Assembly (NCBI GenBank): GCA_049585195.1
Contig: JBAUZG010000024.1
Location: forward strand, 1-64,000
Direction of reading: 5' to 3'
Source of the DNA: KBS-96 sp049585195
Lineage (GTDB): Bacteria > Acidobacteriota > Terriglobia > Bryobacterales > Bryobacteraceae
DNA: 64,000 nt
Shown: positions 45,813 through 54,153 of the stretch, one piece after another
Layout: each line of letters starts with the position of its first letter
Numbering within the stretch: position 1 is the first letter of the stretch
Made by a program: the position numbers and the translations under genes
Notes under the pieces: model-generated
What the model was told of the DNA's origin: nothing
Database searches by the model: none
Seen by the model: the letters and a program-made list of their open reading frames with translations, nothing else

Positions 45813-47129
45813 GTGGGTAAGTGGACGCGAAGAGGATTTATGGGGGCGTTCTCGGGCGTGGGGGCCGCGATGTCGCTTACGCCTCAGCAAAAGGGCAGTC
45901 AGTCGGTTCCTGAAAAGCGGAAGGTGCGTGCATCGATGAAAATCACAGACCTCAGGTGCGCAATCATCGGCCGGAACCCAGTGGTTCGCGTCGTCACCGA
46001 TCAGGGCATCTCCGGGTATGGTGAAGCCGAATCCGCTAAGCCTTATCTGAAGCCGATGGTGCTTTTTTATAAGAGCTATATTCTGGGCGAAGACCCGACG
46101 GATGTCGAGCGAGTGATGCTGAAGATCCGCCGGCTTGGCGCGTTCAAGCCGTGGGGTTCGGCGGTGAGCGCGATCGAGATAGCTCTCTGGGACATCGCAG
46201 GGCAAGTGGCCGGAGTACCCGTATATAAACTGCTGGGCGGGAAGATCCGGGACCGTGTGCGCGCGTACAACGGAGGCGTCCGTTTCCCTATGACCGGCCA
46301 AACTCCACAGGACTATGCCGAGAACATGGCCAAGATGAAAGAAGCCAAAGAGGGCTTCACACTGATCAAGCAGGCAGTTGGTTTTCACAATCCGGCGATG
46401 ATGCGCGCCATGCCTAACGGCTGGTATGACGAACCGCGGACGGGAACGCCGCATTCAGATCGCGGTCTGCTGACGGAACGCGGTCTCGAACATATCATCG
46501 CCTGCTTCTAAGCGATGAAGAAAGTCCTCGGGGATGAGATTGGACTCGCCCTTGACTGCGGGCCAGGCTGGACAGTAAAGGATGCGATTACGTTTGCGCG
46601 AGCGCTTGAGCCGCTCCACATCGCATGGCTCGAAGACCTGATCACGGGCGACTACACACCTTACCCCAACGCCGAAGTTTTTCGCGAAGTAACGCAGAGT
46701 ACGTCGGTTGCGATTCACACTGGAGAAGAGATCTACCTCCGGCAGAATTTCAAGGATCTTATCGAGAAACAGGCGGTCAATGTGGTCGGCCCCGATCCGG
46801 AAGACGTCGGCGGATTGGCGGAAACGAAGTGGATTGCGGAATACGCCGATCTCCACGGTATCCTGATCGCGCCCCACGGGATTTTCGACGGACTTATCGG
46901 GCTCGCCGCGCACGTTCACTTGGCGGCCGTGTTGCCGCAAAACTATATTGCGTTCGAGTACCCGGTGGGCCAACCTGATTGGTGGTATCAGATTGTCGAT
47001 GGGTTGCCGGACCCGATCATGAAAGGCGGCTTCATCGACGTGTGGGATCGGCCGGGTCTCGGTGTCACATTCAATGTCCCGGCAGCTAAATCGCACCTAT
47101 CGGATGAGGATCGTCACTTCTTCGACTGA
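45813..47129 (+). pseudogene. Mandelate racemase/muconate lactonizing enzyme-like gene with in-frame stop
   Basis: One frame reads an enolase-superfamily protein from 45813 to 47129 but is broken by TAA at 46509-46511. The first part (232 aa) has a Tat-like signal (WTRRGFMGAFSG), the N-terminal capping domain and FTLIKQAVG with the catalytic-region Lys. The second part starts AMKKVLGDEIG and holds the metal ligands (LALDCGPGW, WLEDLI, HTGEEIY) and APHG. A single substitution (for example AAA or AAG to TAA) explains the break. It may be a recent pseudogene or a sequencing error. The ATG at 46515 lacks a Shine-Dalgarno, so a split two-protein enzyme is less likely. Confidence 0.8.
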
Positions 47130-47202
47130 GACGAGGTGTCGTAATTGACCTCAGGGTTGGCGTAGTCTGCGGTTGCGAGCGGCGGGGGCAAGCTGGTCAA
47201 AT

Positions 47203-48051
47203 ATGAAACTCGTCATCGGAGCCACCGGTACCGTCGGGCGCCAGGTTATCTCTCAACTGATCGCCGCGAATGTTCGCGTCCGCGCTCTGACTCGCAACCC
47301 AGATTCCTCCAATCTGCCCGCTCAAGTCGAGATCGTGGGCGGCGACCTCACAATCCCCGCTAGTCTCGACCGATCGTTGGGCGAAGTCGATGCGGTGTTC
47401 CTGGTGTGGTGTGCTCCTATAACGACGGTTGCTCCCGCCCTCGAGAGGATTGCGAAACACGTCCAACGAGTGGTCTTCCTCTCAGCGCCGCACCGCACTC
47501 CGCACCCATTCTTCCAGCAGGCCAACCCGGTGGCAACACTGCACGCGGAGGTCGAGCGAGTGATTGAGGCCCTTGGACTCAAGTGGATATTCCTTAGGCC
47601 CGGAATGTTTGCAGCAAATTCTCTGCGCTGGTGGGCGCCGAAGGTTCGCGCAGACAATGTGGTGCGTTGGCCTTACGCGGACGCGCCAACTGCGCCGATC
47701 GATGAGCGTGATATCGCCGCAGTCGCAGCGCGAATGCTCTGCGAGGAAGGCCACGGCGGGGAGGATTATGTTCTAACCGGACCTCAATCGCTGAGCCAGT
47801 TCGAGCAGATAGACATAATCGGTGAAGTAATTGGACGCCCGGTGCGCTTCGAAGAAATATCAGCGGAGGAAGCGTGTTGCGAGCTGTTGGCACTAATGCC
47901 TCTGCCGGCCATTCACATGCTGCTTAATGCGTGGGCAGCGGCAATCGGCCAGTCTGCATTTGTTACATCCACGGTCGCAGATATCACCGGAACAGGGGCG
48001 CGGACGTTCCGGGATTGGGTAGTCGATCACGCCGATGAGTTCCGTCAATGA
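47203..48051 (+). CDS. NmrA-like NAD(P)-binding protein
   Basis: 282 residues from ATG 47203 (MKLVIGATGTVGRQVISQL), with the atypical SDR Rossmann motif GATGTVGRQ. LTRNPDSSNLP and KWIFLRPGMFAANSLRWW follow the NmrA/NAD(P)H-quinone reductase-like (QorB) pattern. The usual SDR catalytic YxxxK is not apparent, as expected for this group. Role unknown: redox sensing or reduction of a small molecule. Its 3' end abuts a transposase remnant on the other strand. Confidence 0.83.
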   Translation: MKLVIGATGTVGRQVISQLIAANVRVRALTRNPDSSNLPAQVEIVGGDLTIPASLDRSLGEVDAVFLVWCAPITTVAPALERIAKHVQRVVFLSAPHRTPHPFFQQANPVATLHAEVERVIEALGLKWIFLRPGMFAANSLRWWAPKVRADNVVRWPYADAPTAPIDERDIAAVAARMLCEEGHGGEDYVLTGPQSLSQFEQIDIIGEVIGRPVRFEEISAEEACCELLALMPLPAIHMLLNAWAAAIGQSAFVTSTVADITGTGARTFRDWVVDHADEFRQ

Positions 48052-48159
48052 TTCGGCGTGCGCGAAATCGTCGAGTGATCCCGGCGGCTGCTCGTTCAGT
48101 TCCACCCCAAGAAATCTGCGCAGTCCCAGCGAATCCGCGGCCGCTACCCGATCGCACAT
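48050..48159 (-). pseudogene. Transposase remnant (IS4/IS5/IS1182-like), frameshifted
   Basis: Reading the minus strand from 48159 gives ADSLGLRRFLGVELNEQPP, then after a +1 shift DHSTISRT. This is the conserved SLSLRxFLGLxLxExxPDHSTISRTRR block of IS transposases. Only about 35 codons remain, without terminal repeats. Confidence 0.65.
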
Positions 48160-48177
48160 GGCTGCCAGATGTGAAGA

Positions 48178-48732
48178 TTACTTACGGACGGCATAGTGCA
48201 GCTTGACCACGCCGTCTGTGAACTTCGTGCAGGAGATCAGTTTTAGTGGCACGGTGCGGCGGCCGGGCGCGATCAATGGAATGCCTTCGCCTATAAACTT
48301 GGGGATTACGTGAATCATGAACTCGTCGATCTCTCGTTCGTCGAGAAACGACGCAATGATGCCAGCGCCGCCCATTATCCAGATGTCTTTTCCCTTTTGC
48401 TCCCGCAGACGGGTTGTGAACGCTTCGATTGGTTGGTTTACGAACTCCACCCCGGCAGGCACTGCCGATGGCAGCAGACCGCGTGTGAAGACATAGTTTT
48501 TAACTCTTGTATCGAAGGCCGACCCGGGCACGCCTTTCTTTTGAAAGTCAAGTGCCATATCGCATGTCTTCCTACCCCACAGGATCGTGTCGATCGATTT
48601 GTAGAACGCACCCATGCCGTAGTTGCCCTTCGGACGCGGACGGTCGAGCCAGTCGACGGAGCCGTCGGACCGGCCAATAAAGCCGTCGGCGCTGGTGGCG
48701 ATGTAGACGATGATTTTGCGCTTGCGGACCAT
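48178..48732 (-). CDS. RibD C-terminal/dihydrofolate reductase-like protein
   Basis: 184 residues from ATG 48732 (MVRKRKIIVYIATSADGFIG). The DHFR-like fold motifs are IATSADGFIGRSDGSVDWL, TILWGRKTCDMAL, IWIMGGAGIIASFLDEREIDEFMIHVIPKFIGEGIPL and a closing beta strand. This is the YwjB/YyaP-type single-domain family of NADPH-dependent reductases whose substrates are mostly unknown. It stands alone, oriented away from the metal operon that starts at 48880. Confidence 0.88.
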   Translation of the reverse strand: MVRKRKIIVYIATSADGFIGRSDGSVDWLDRPRPKGNYGMGAFYKSIDTILWGRKTCDMALDFQKKGVPGSAFDTRVKNYVFTRGLLPSAVPAGVEFVNQPIEAFTTRLREQKGKDIWIMGGAGIIASFLDEREIDEFMIHVIPKFIGEGIPLIAPGRRTVPLKLISCTKFTDGVVKLHYAVRK

Positions 48733-48879
48733 GGCAGCACAGGCAGTAGTCAAATTCTAACCCAGAGCGCCGCAGCGGCACATCCGAAACTGAACTCGTC
48801 ACGGCCGGTCTTGGGGCGGGCACGAAGCAACCCAACCGGCAGTTGCACGGCATCATACTGTACCCTAGTATAGATATTG

Positions 48880-49146
48880 ATGGCTCACATATCGAGCGAT
48901 GTCGACCATAAGCTGCTGAAGCGAGTGCGGCGCATCCGAGGACAAATCGAAGGAATTGAGCGGGCGATCCAAGAGAGCAACGACTGTTACGCGGTGTTGC
49001 AGCAGACGGCGGCGGCTCGTGGAGCGCTTAACGGACTTATGGCCGAGTTGATCGACGGGCATATTCGCCACCACGTGCTGGGCAAGACCAAAAGCGTGCA
49101 GGCGGCGGAGGAATTAATGGAAATTGTGCGCAGCTACCTGCGCTGA
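48880..49146 (+). CDS. CsoR/RcnR-family metal-sensing repressor
   Basis: 88-89 residues, all-helical DUF156 family. Ligand positions are His3, Cys36, His61 and His65, counting from MAHISS. The His-Cys-His-His set matches nickel/cobalt sensors RcnR and InrS rather than copper CsoR (Cys-His-Cys). The family represses efflux genes until metal binds. The P-type ATPase gene follows 15 bp downstream and is the likely target, so the pair probably handles nickel, cobalt or a related ion. Confidence 0.88.
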   Translation: MAHISSDVDHKLLKRVRRIRGQIEGIERAIQESNDCYAVLQQTAAARGALNGLMAELIDGHIRHHVLGKTKSVQAAEELMEIVRSYLR

Positions 49147-49161
49147 TGGAAGGAGCGGTGT

Positions 49162-51069
49162 ATGCCGCAAATCGTGGAAACGCAAGAGCACTTATCTGCA
49201 AAAACTGCCGATCATGCCCTCGAAACACACGAACATGAACATAGCCACATTCAGAAGTTCGACCTCATCCGCATCGCGATCACGGCGGCAATTGCCTTAG
49301 CGGTCTTTTTTCGCTTGTGGGAGCCATATCCTCACGTAAGCGTGCTGGGGATTACGGGAGTTCTGTTTAGCGGCTGGCCGATTTTTCGAGAGGCCTTTGA
49401 GAATCTGCGGGAGCGCCAGATGACGATGGAGCTTTCGATGACCATTGCGCTTGTAGCTGCGTTGTGTATTGGCGAATTCTTTACTGCCCTCATCATTACA
49501 GTATTTGTATTGGGTGCCGAGGTGCTTGAGAGCCTTACTGTGGGTCGGGGGCGCCGCGCGATCGGCGATCTTCTCGAGTTACTGCCGCATTCGGCGTGGA
49601 TCGTGAAGAACGGAGCAACTGTCGAAGTTGCAATTGGAGAACTACGCCCGGGAGATCGGGTATTGATTCGCCCTGGAGGCAGGATTCCTGTCGACGGCCA
49701 TGTTGTTTCGGGAAGTTCGAGCGTGGAAGAGGCCGCAATCACGGGCGAATCTTTGCCGCAGGACAAAATTGCGGGCAGCCGGGTATTCGCTGGTACGCTG
49801 AACCAAACCGGCGCGCTGGAAGTAGCTGTCGAAAACCTCGGGCGAGACACAACGTTCGGCAGAATCATCGAGGCAGTTGAAAAAGCGGAACAACGACGGG
49901 CTCCAATTCAGCGGCTCGCCGACCGTCTTGCCGGATACTTGGTGTACTTCGCACTGGGCAGCGCGTTGCTTACGCTCATGATGACTCACAATCTGCGCTC
50001 GACTATTTCGGTCATTATCGTGGCCGGAGCGTGCGGAATCGCGGCGGGCACGCCTTTGGCCATACTGGGTGCAATTGGAAGAGCGGCGCGTCAGGGAGCG
50101 ATCGTCAAAGGCGGCGTGCATCTCGAGCAATTGGCCAAGACCGATACAGTACTGCTCGACAAGACCGGAACACTGACGTATGGGAAGCCACGTGTGATTG
50201 CGATCGAACCGGCGAATGGCTGGAACGAGCGAGAGGTGCTTGAAACGGCAGCTCTGGCGGAGAGAAATTCCGAGCATCCCCTGGCACTAGCAGTCCTGGC
50301 GGCCGCGCGCGAAAAACACGTTGCCATTGCCGAGCCGTCGTCGTTCGACTACATTCCCGGAAAGGGCGTGTGCGCCGCTTCCGATGGACACACCGTTGTC
50401 GCGGGCAATCCAGCTTTCCTAAATGAGAATGGTATCGATCTACCTGTTTTGAGCGAAACGGCTGGCACTCGTATTTTGGTTGCGCGCGACCTGCAATTCA
50501 TCGGTTCCGTTCACATCGCCGATGAGGTGCGGGAAGAGGCAGCGGAGGCGATACGCGAACTTGCTCGGATGGGGCTTCATATTGAACTACTCACGGGCGA
50601 CACGGCGGCATCCGCCAAGGCGGTCGCCGAACGTCTCGGAGTAACTCGTGTTTGGAGTCGACTGCTTCCGGAACATAAGTCGGCCCGAGTGGATGAACTG
50701 ATTCAATTGGGACGGATTGTGACTATGATCGGCGACGGCATTAACGATGCGCCGGCGCTTTCTCATGCGCATATTGGCGTGGCGATGGGCAGCGGGACCG
50801 AAATCGCTCATGCCAGCGCGAATGTGCTGCTGATTGGAAACGATTTGAGGAAATTTGTAGACGCGCTGAAGACAGCGCGCTGGTGCCGCGCCGTGATTTT
50901 TCAAAACTTCTATGGAACGTTAATCGTAGACGCTGTGGGCATTGTTCTGGCGGCTTTCGGCCTAATCAATCCGCTGCTCGCGGCATTTATCCATGTTTCC
51001 TCCGAATTAACTTTCATTCTGAATTCGACGCGGCTGTTACCGCGTTTCTCGGAGCAGCGCGCTGTCTAA
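49162..51069 (+). CDS. P1B-type heavy-metal-translocating ATPase with non-canonical metal-site motif
   Basis: 635 residues starting behind AAGGAG. The N-terminal tail is His-rich (THEHEHSH, residues 22-29) with no CxxC metal-binding domain. The actuator TGES (about 194), phosphorylation site DKTGT (Asp 333), SEHPLA (nucleotide domain) and GDGINDAPAL (about 524) are intact. The transmembrane motif that is normally CPC, SPC or TPC reads GAC in AGACGIAAGTP (289-298). The Pro of CPx is thus Ala and only the second Cys is kept. The upstream RcnR-like gene suggests nickel or cobalt export. Confidence 0.9.
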   Translation: MPQIVETQEHLSAKTADHALETHEHEHSHIQKFDLIRIAITAAIALAVFFRLWEPYPHVSVLGITGVLFSGWPIFREAFENLRERQMTMELSMTIALVAALCIGEFFTALIITVFVLGAEVLESLTVGRGRRAIGDLLELLPHSAWIVKNGATVEVAIGELRPGDRVLIRPGGRIPVDGHVVSGSSSVEEAAITGESLPQDKIAGSRVFAGTLNQTGALEVAVENLGRDTTFGRIIEAVEKAEQRRAPIQRLADRLAGYLVYFALGSALLTLMMTHNLRSTISVIIVAGACGIAAGTPLAILGAIGRAARQGAIVKGGVHLEQLAKTDTVLLDKTGTLTYGKPRVIAIEPANGWNEREVLETAALAERNSEHPLALAVLAAAREKHVAIAEPSSFDYIPGKGVCAASDGHTVVAGNPAFLNENGIDLPVLSETAGTRILVARDLQFIGSVHIADEVREEAAEAIRELARMGLHIELLTGDTAASAKAVAERLGVTRVWSRLLPEHKSARVDELIQLGRIVTMIGDGINDAPALSHAHIGVAMGSGTEIAHASANVLLIGNDLRKFVDALKTARWCRAVIFQNFYGTLIVDAVGIVLAAFGLINPLLAAFIHVSSELTFILNSTRLLPRFSEQRAV

Positions 51070-51074
51070 CGCTT

Positions 51075-51186
51075 GACAAGTGTTCGATGGGGCGAGCAAG
51101 ACCGAGCGCCTGATGGCCCGAGTTAATTAGTTCCTGAACAATGACAGAACCGATAAAACCGATAGCACCGGTAACGTAGGCTTCAT
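51075..51186 (-). pseudogene. 5' remnant of an SDR-type epimerase/dehydratase gene
   Basis: AAAGGAGGTTATGAAG is a strong ribosome site and start. After a one-base deletion the frame reads AYVTGAIGFIGSVIVQELIN SGHQALGLAR, the N-terminal Rossmann motif of an NAD-dependent epimerase. It is cut off by the 3' end of the P-type ATPase gene. Confidence 0.65.
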
Positions 51187-51225
51187 AACCTCCTTTGCTT
51201 TTTTCCGAATATCAGCAGCGTTTGT

Positions 51226-51330
51226 TCAGGCTTTGAGGGCGTCCGCATGGTCGAGATCGGAGATCAGCCCACGCTGCTGTGTCGGGCGCCATCCCAGCCG
51301 TTCCTTAGCCTCGGGGTCTTGGCGTGACTC
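51226..51330 (-). pseudogene. 3' remnant of an SDR-type epimerase/dehydratase gene
   Basis: In frame after the stop of the CoA-binding gene, the minus strand reads QDPEAKERLGWRPTQQRGL then ISDLDHADALKA-stop. The LGWRPTQPGLIxDL pattern is the C-terminus of atypical SDR epimerases. It lies upstream of the 5' remnant, so the two pieces are not one gene in order. Confidence 0.5.
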
Positions 51331-51732
51331 TTAACCTGCCAGCCGGCGATGCTCGCGGTACAGGCACCGGTCGGAAACGACCAGCAATCCCGCTTCCTCT
51401 GCTTTCCTTTCAGCTTCAGGATGAACGATGCCCTGCTGCAGCCACAGGCAACGGGCTCCTTTCCTGATGGCCGACTCCGCGATTTGGGGAACAAATTCGG
51501 GGCGGCGAAACACATCGACGATGTCGATTGCATCGTCAACGGATTCGAGCTCAGCTACCGCCGGTTCGCCTAGAACCTTCGTTTCGTTTGGATTTACGGG
51601 ATAGATTTTGAACCCGCGGCCCTGGAGGTACTGAGCGACTCCGTGACTTGCTCGCATCGGATTACTTGACAGACCGACGACCGCAATGGTTTTGACGGTT
51701 TTTAAGAATTCGCGAAGGGCGTCGTCGTTCAT
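51331..51732 (-). CDS. CoA-binding protein (YccU family)
   Basis: 133 residues comprising one Rossmann-like CoA-binding domain: KTIAVVGLSSNPMRASHGVAQYL, YPVNPNETKVLGE, DIVDVFRRPEFVP and LWLQQGIVHPEAE. The family resembles the N-terminal domain of succinyl-CoA synthetase alpha; physiological role is not settled. Its ATG overlaps the rluB stop by 1 bp (TAATG), so it is probably the last gene of the scpA-scpB-rluB transcript. Confidence 0.9.
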   Translation of the reverse strand: MNDDALREFLKTVKTIAVVGLSSNPMRASHGVAQYLQGRGFKIYPVNPNETKVLGEPAVAELESVDDAIDIVDVFRRPEFVPQIAESAIRKGARCLWLQQGIVHPEAERKAEEAGLLVVSDRCLYREHRRLAG

Positions 51733-52508
51733 TAAGCGTGCGCCTTCGCATGACGGGGACGCTCATTGCGTTTACTGTCGATTCCGGTATGACCAAGCAA
51801 TTTCATGAATCGTTCGACCTCCTGCCGGGTCAGCGTCCGGTACGCGCCGGCTTTCAGGTCGGCGAGATCCAGAAAACCGATCCGGGTACGTTTCAATTTC
51901 TCAACCAGGAAGCCGAAATGTTTGAACATGATTCGTATCTGATTCTGGCGCCCCTCGGTGATTGTGACTTCATACCAGGGATTTCTGCCTTCCCGGATTT
52001 TCTTCAGCTTCGCGGCCGACGTACGCCGCCCGTGCAGCGGGATGCCTCTCCTAAATGCCTCTTCTTGCTCAGAGCTCAGCGTGCCATTCACTTTCACGAG
52101 ATAGGTTTTCGCCACATGTCCTGAGGGCGAGCTGATTTTGTTTGCAAAATCCCCGTCGTTCGTCAAGAGCAACAACCCTTCGCTTGCGTAATCCAATCGG
52201 CCGACCGGGTAAATGCGTTCACGCATTCCCTTGAAATAGTGCATGACCGTTGTGCGATGTTCAGGGTCGGCAACGGTGGTTACCACATTCCTGGGCTTAT
52301 GAAAGGCGTAATAGACGTGATGTTGCGGCACCTTTAGCCGCTGCCCGTCGACTTTCACTTCGTCGACCGTCAAGTCCGCCTTGCTGCCGAGCTCCGTTAC
52401 CGTGCGGCCATTCACTGAAACGTGTCCCGCCACGATCAGCTCCTCGGCCTTGCGCCGGCTGGCGATGCCCGTATGGGCGAGGATTTTCTGAAGCCGCTCC
52501 TCAGACAT
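51732..52508 (-). CDS. rluB: rRNA pseudouridine synthase RluB
   Basis: 258 residues. N-terminal S4 RNA-binding domain (RLQKILAHTGIASRRKAEELI), then the RsuA-type catalytic domain with the active Asp in VGRLDYASEGLLLLTNDG and the closing KLKRTRIG and LTRQEVERF blocks. It modifies 23S rRNA uridines during ribosome assembly (RluB-type by gene order). The start overlaps scpB by 8 bp, the common scpA-scpB-rluB arrangement. Confidence 0.93.
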   Translation of the reverse strand: MSEERLQKILAHTGIASRRKAEELIVAGHVSVNGRTVTELGSKADLTVDEVKVDGQRLKVPQHHVYYAFHKPRNVVTTVADPEHRTTVMHYFKGMRERIYPVGRLDYASEGLLLLTNDGDFANKISSPSGHVAKTYLVKVNGTLSSEQEEAFRRGIPLHGRRTSAAKLKKIREGRNPWYEVTITEGRQNQIRIMFKHFGFLVEKLKRTRIGFLDLADLKAGAYRTLTRQEVERFMKLLGHTGIDSKRNERPRHAKAHA

Positions 52509-53322
52509 CTGAATTTGCTTCCGTTTGGGGTTCGCTGTGGTGTTGGCTGGCCGTATTTTCTTGCTCGCCTGGCGCTTCGGCCGCCGGCTGTTCCGGAGGA
52601 CTAGCAGATTCAGCTGCTTCTTCTTCAGTCATCCCTTCGCCCTCCATGGCCATGCGCCCGAGTTCTTCAAATTCCTTAAGCGTAGGCAGTTCCTTGAGCG
52701 AGCTTAAGCCGAACTGGATGAGAAACTCCTTCGTGGTTTTGTACATGATCGGCTTGCCGATCACATCCTTGCGGCCCGACGTGGCGATCAGCTTTCGATC
52801 GAGCAGGGTCTTTAATACGCCAGCACCTTGCACTCCCCGGATCTCCATAATCTCTGGCGCGGTGATCGGCTGCTTGTAAGCGACGACGGCGAGTGTCTCG
52901 AGCGCGGGCAGCGAAAGCTTCAACGGCGGTTGCAACTTCTTGACGAATTGGCGGATCGACTCGTGGTGCTCGGGTTTAGTCGCCATTTTGTATCCGCCGG
53001 CAAGCTCCCTGATCGCGAGGCCGCGGTCGGGCCGGGCATACTCCTGGGTCAAACGGCAGAGGATCTCTGTTATCTTTTCTGGCGGCTGGCCGAGCGCGGT
53101 TGCGATCTGTTCGGAAGTCAGCGGTTCATCAGTAATATAGATAGCCGCTTCAATCAACGCTTTAAGGGCATCGTCAGGGCCGTCGGCCGGAACGTTCTCC
53201 GCGACAAAGACGCTCGCGCGACTCTCCGCCTCGCTGGCCGTTAGCCGATCTTTCTCATGGATCTCTTCGGATTCCTGCATCGTCAACTGGCTGCTATTGG
53301 TACTCGCTCTCGACTGCTTCAA
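52501..53322 (-). CDS. scpB: Segregation and condensation protein ScpB
   Basis: 273 residues (or 259 from ATG 53280). Two winged helices typical of ScpB: ALIEAAIYITDEPLTSEQIATAL, and LPALETLAVVAYKQPITAPEIMEIRGV followed by GAGVLKTLLDRKLI. An acidic low-complexity tail (about 230-273) follows. It binds ScpA and SMC in the chromosome-condensing complex. Start 53322 would overlap scpA by 29 bp, 53280 would not. Confidence 0.93.
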   Translation of the reverse strand: MKQSRASTNSSQLTMQESEEIHEKDRLTASEAESRASVFVAENVPADGPDDALKALIEAAIYITDEPLTSEQIATALGQPPEKITEILCRLTQEYARPDRGLAIRELAGGYKMATKPEHHESIRQFVKKLQPPLKLSLPALETLAVVAYKQPITAPEIMEIRGVQGAGVLKTLLDRKLIATSGRKDVIGKPIMYKTTKEFLIQFGLSSLKELPTLKEFEELGRMAMEGEGMTEEEAAESASPPEQPAAEAPGEQENTASQHHSEPQTEANSDV

Positions 53323-54076
53323 TGTTCGCGGCTTCCAGCATCTGCTTATAGTTTTCGCGGCGTTTGATGCCGATGTCGCCGAACAGTTCTCCTTGGATGA
53401 GCTCGACCGCCTGGATTCTTACCAGCTCGAGAATGGCGAGGAACAAGCAAATTATCGCGCGACGGCTGTGCTGGCGTTCGAATAGCCTAGTCGCCGAGAG
53501 GTTCTGCGAGGGCCGCGTATGCTCGAGTTCATAGCGCAATAGCCGGATCATATCGGGAACGCCTACGTCTTCCCTGTCTATCTCGTAGGTCGGCCGGTTC
53601 TTCAGCCGTTCGAGGACAGACTGAAAGACTTTTACGAGGTCCATAGGACCCGCGGCGAGAGCGGGACCCTCATCCTGGTCGAGAAACCGCTGGATTTGAG
53701 GATTCGACCACATGGCGTCCTCGATGACACGCTTCTGCTGCAACATCTCGGCGGCGTTTTTGAACCGTTCGTGTTCTACTAACCGCTGAACCAGCTCGGC
53801 ACGCGGGTCTTCCTCCTGCGCGATCTTATCCAGCTCCGGATCGCGGGGAAGCAGCATTTTACTCTTGATGTGAATCAAGGTGGCGGCCATGTAGATGAAC
53901 TCTGAAGATAGCTCTGTCGCGAGCTCCATGGCCCGTTGCATGTAATCCAGATATTGCTGCGTTATCTTTGCAATCGGGATATCGTACAGGTTGATCTGCT
54001 GTTTCTTGATGAGATCTAACAAGAGGTCCAGCGGCCCATCGTACTGCTCGAGATGGAAATTCAGCGGCGGCGGCAC
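53294..54076 (-). CDS. scpA: Segregation and condensation protein ScpA
   Basis: 260 residues, the kleisin of bacterial SMC. The N-terminal signature FHLEQYDGPLDLLLDLIKKQQINLYDIPI is followed by the helical SMC-neck part (YMAATLIHIKSKMLLP). The C-terminal winged helix (VPDMIRLLRYELEH, FLAILELVRIQAVELIQGELFGDI) contacts the SMC head. First gene of scpA-scpB-rluB, divergent from the lipoprotein-like gene. Confidence 0.94.
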   Translation of the reverse strand: MPPPLNFHLEQYDGPLDLLLDLIKKQQINLYDIPIAKITQQYLDYMQRAMELATELSSEFIYMAATLIHIKSKMLLPRDPELDKIAQEEDPRAELVQRLVEHERFKNAAEMLQQKRVIEDAMWSNPQIQRFLDQDEGPALAAGPMDLVKVFQSVLERLKNRPTYEIDREDVGVPDMIRLLRYELEHTRPSQNLSATRLFERQHSRRAIICLFLAILELVRIQAVELIQGELFGDIGIKRRENYKQMLEAANIEAVESEYQ

Positions 54077-54153
54077 TGATTACAAAATAGCAGGGAATGC
54101 CGGATATTCTGTTCTGGGCAACCAGAGCTGGACTCGCGGCATCAAACGGTTTC

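Noticed and set aside
46515..47129. Second half of the enolase-like gene as an independent gene
   Set aside because: It is in the same frame as the first half, lacks a ribosome site, and would begin in the middle of the barrel domain.
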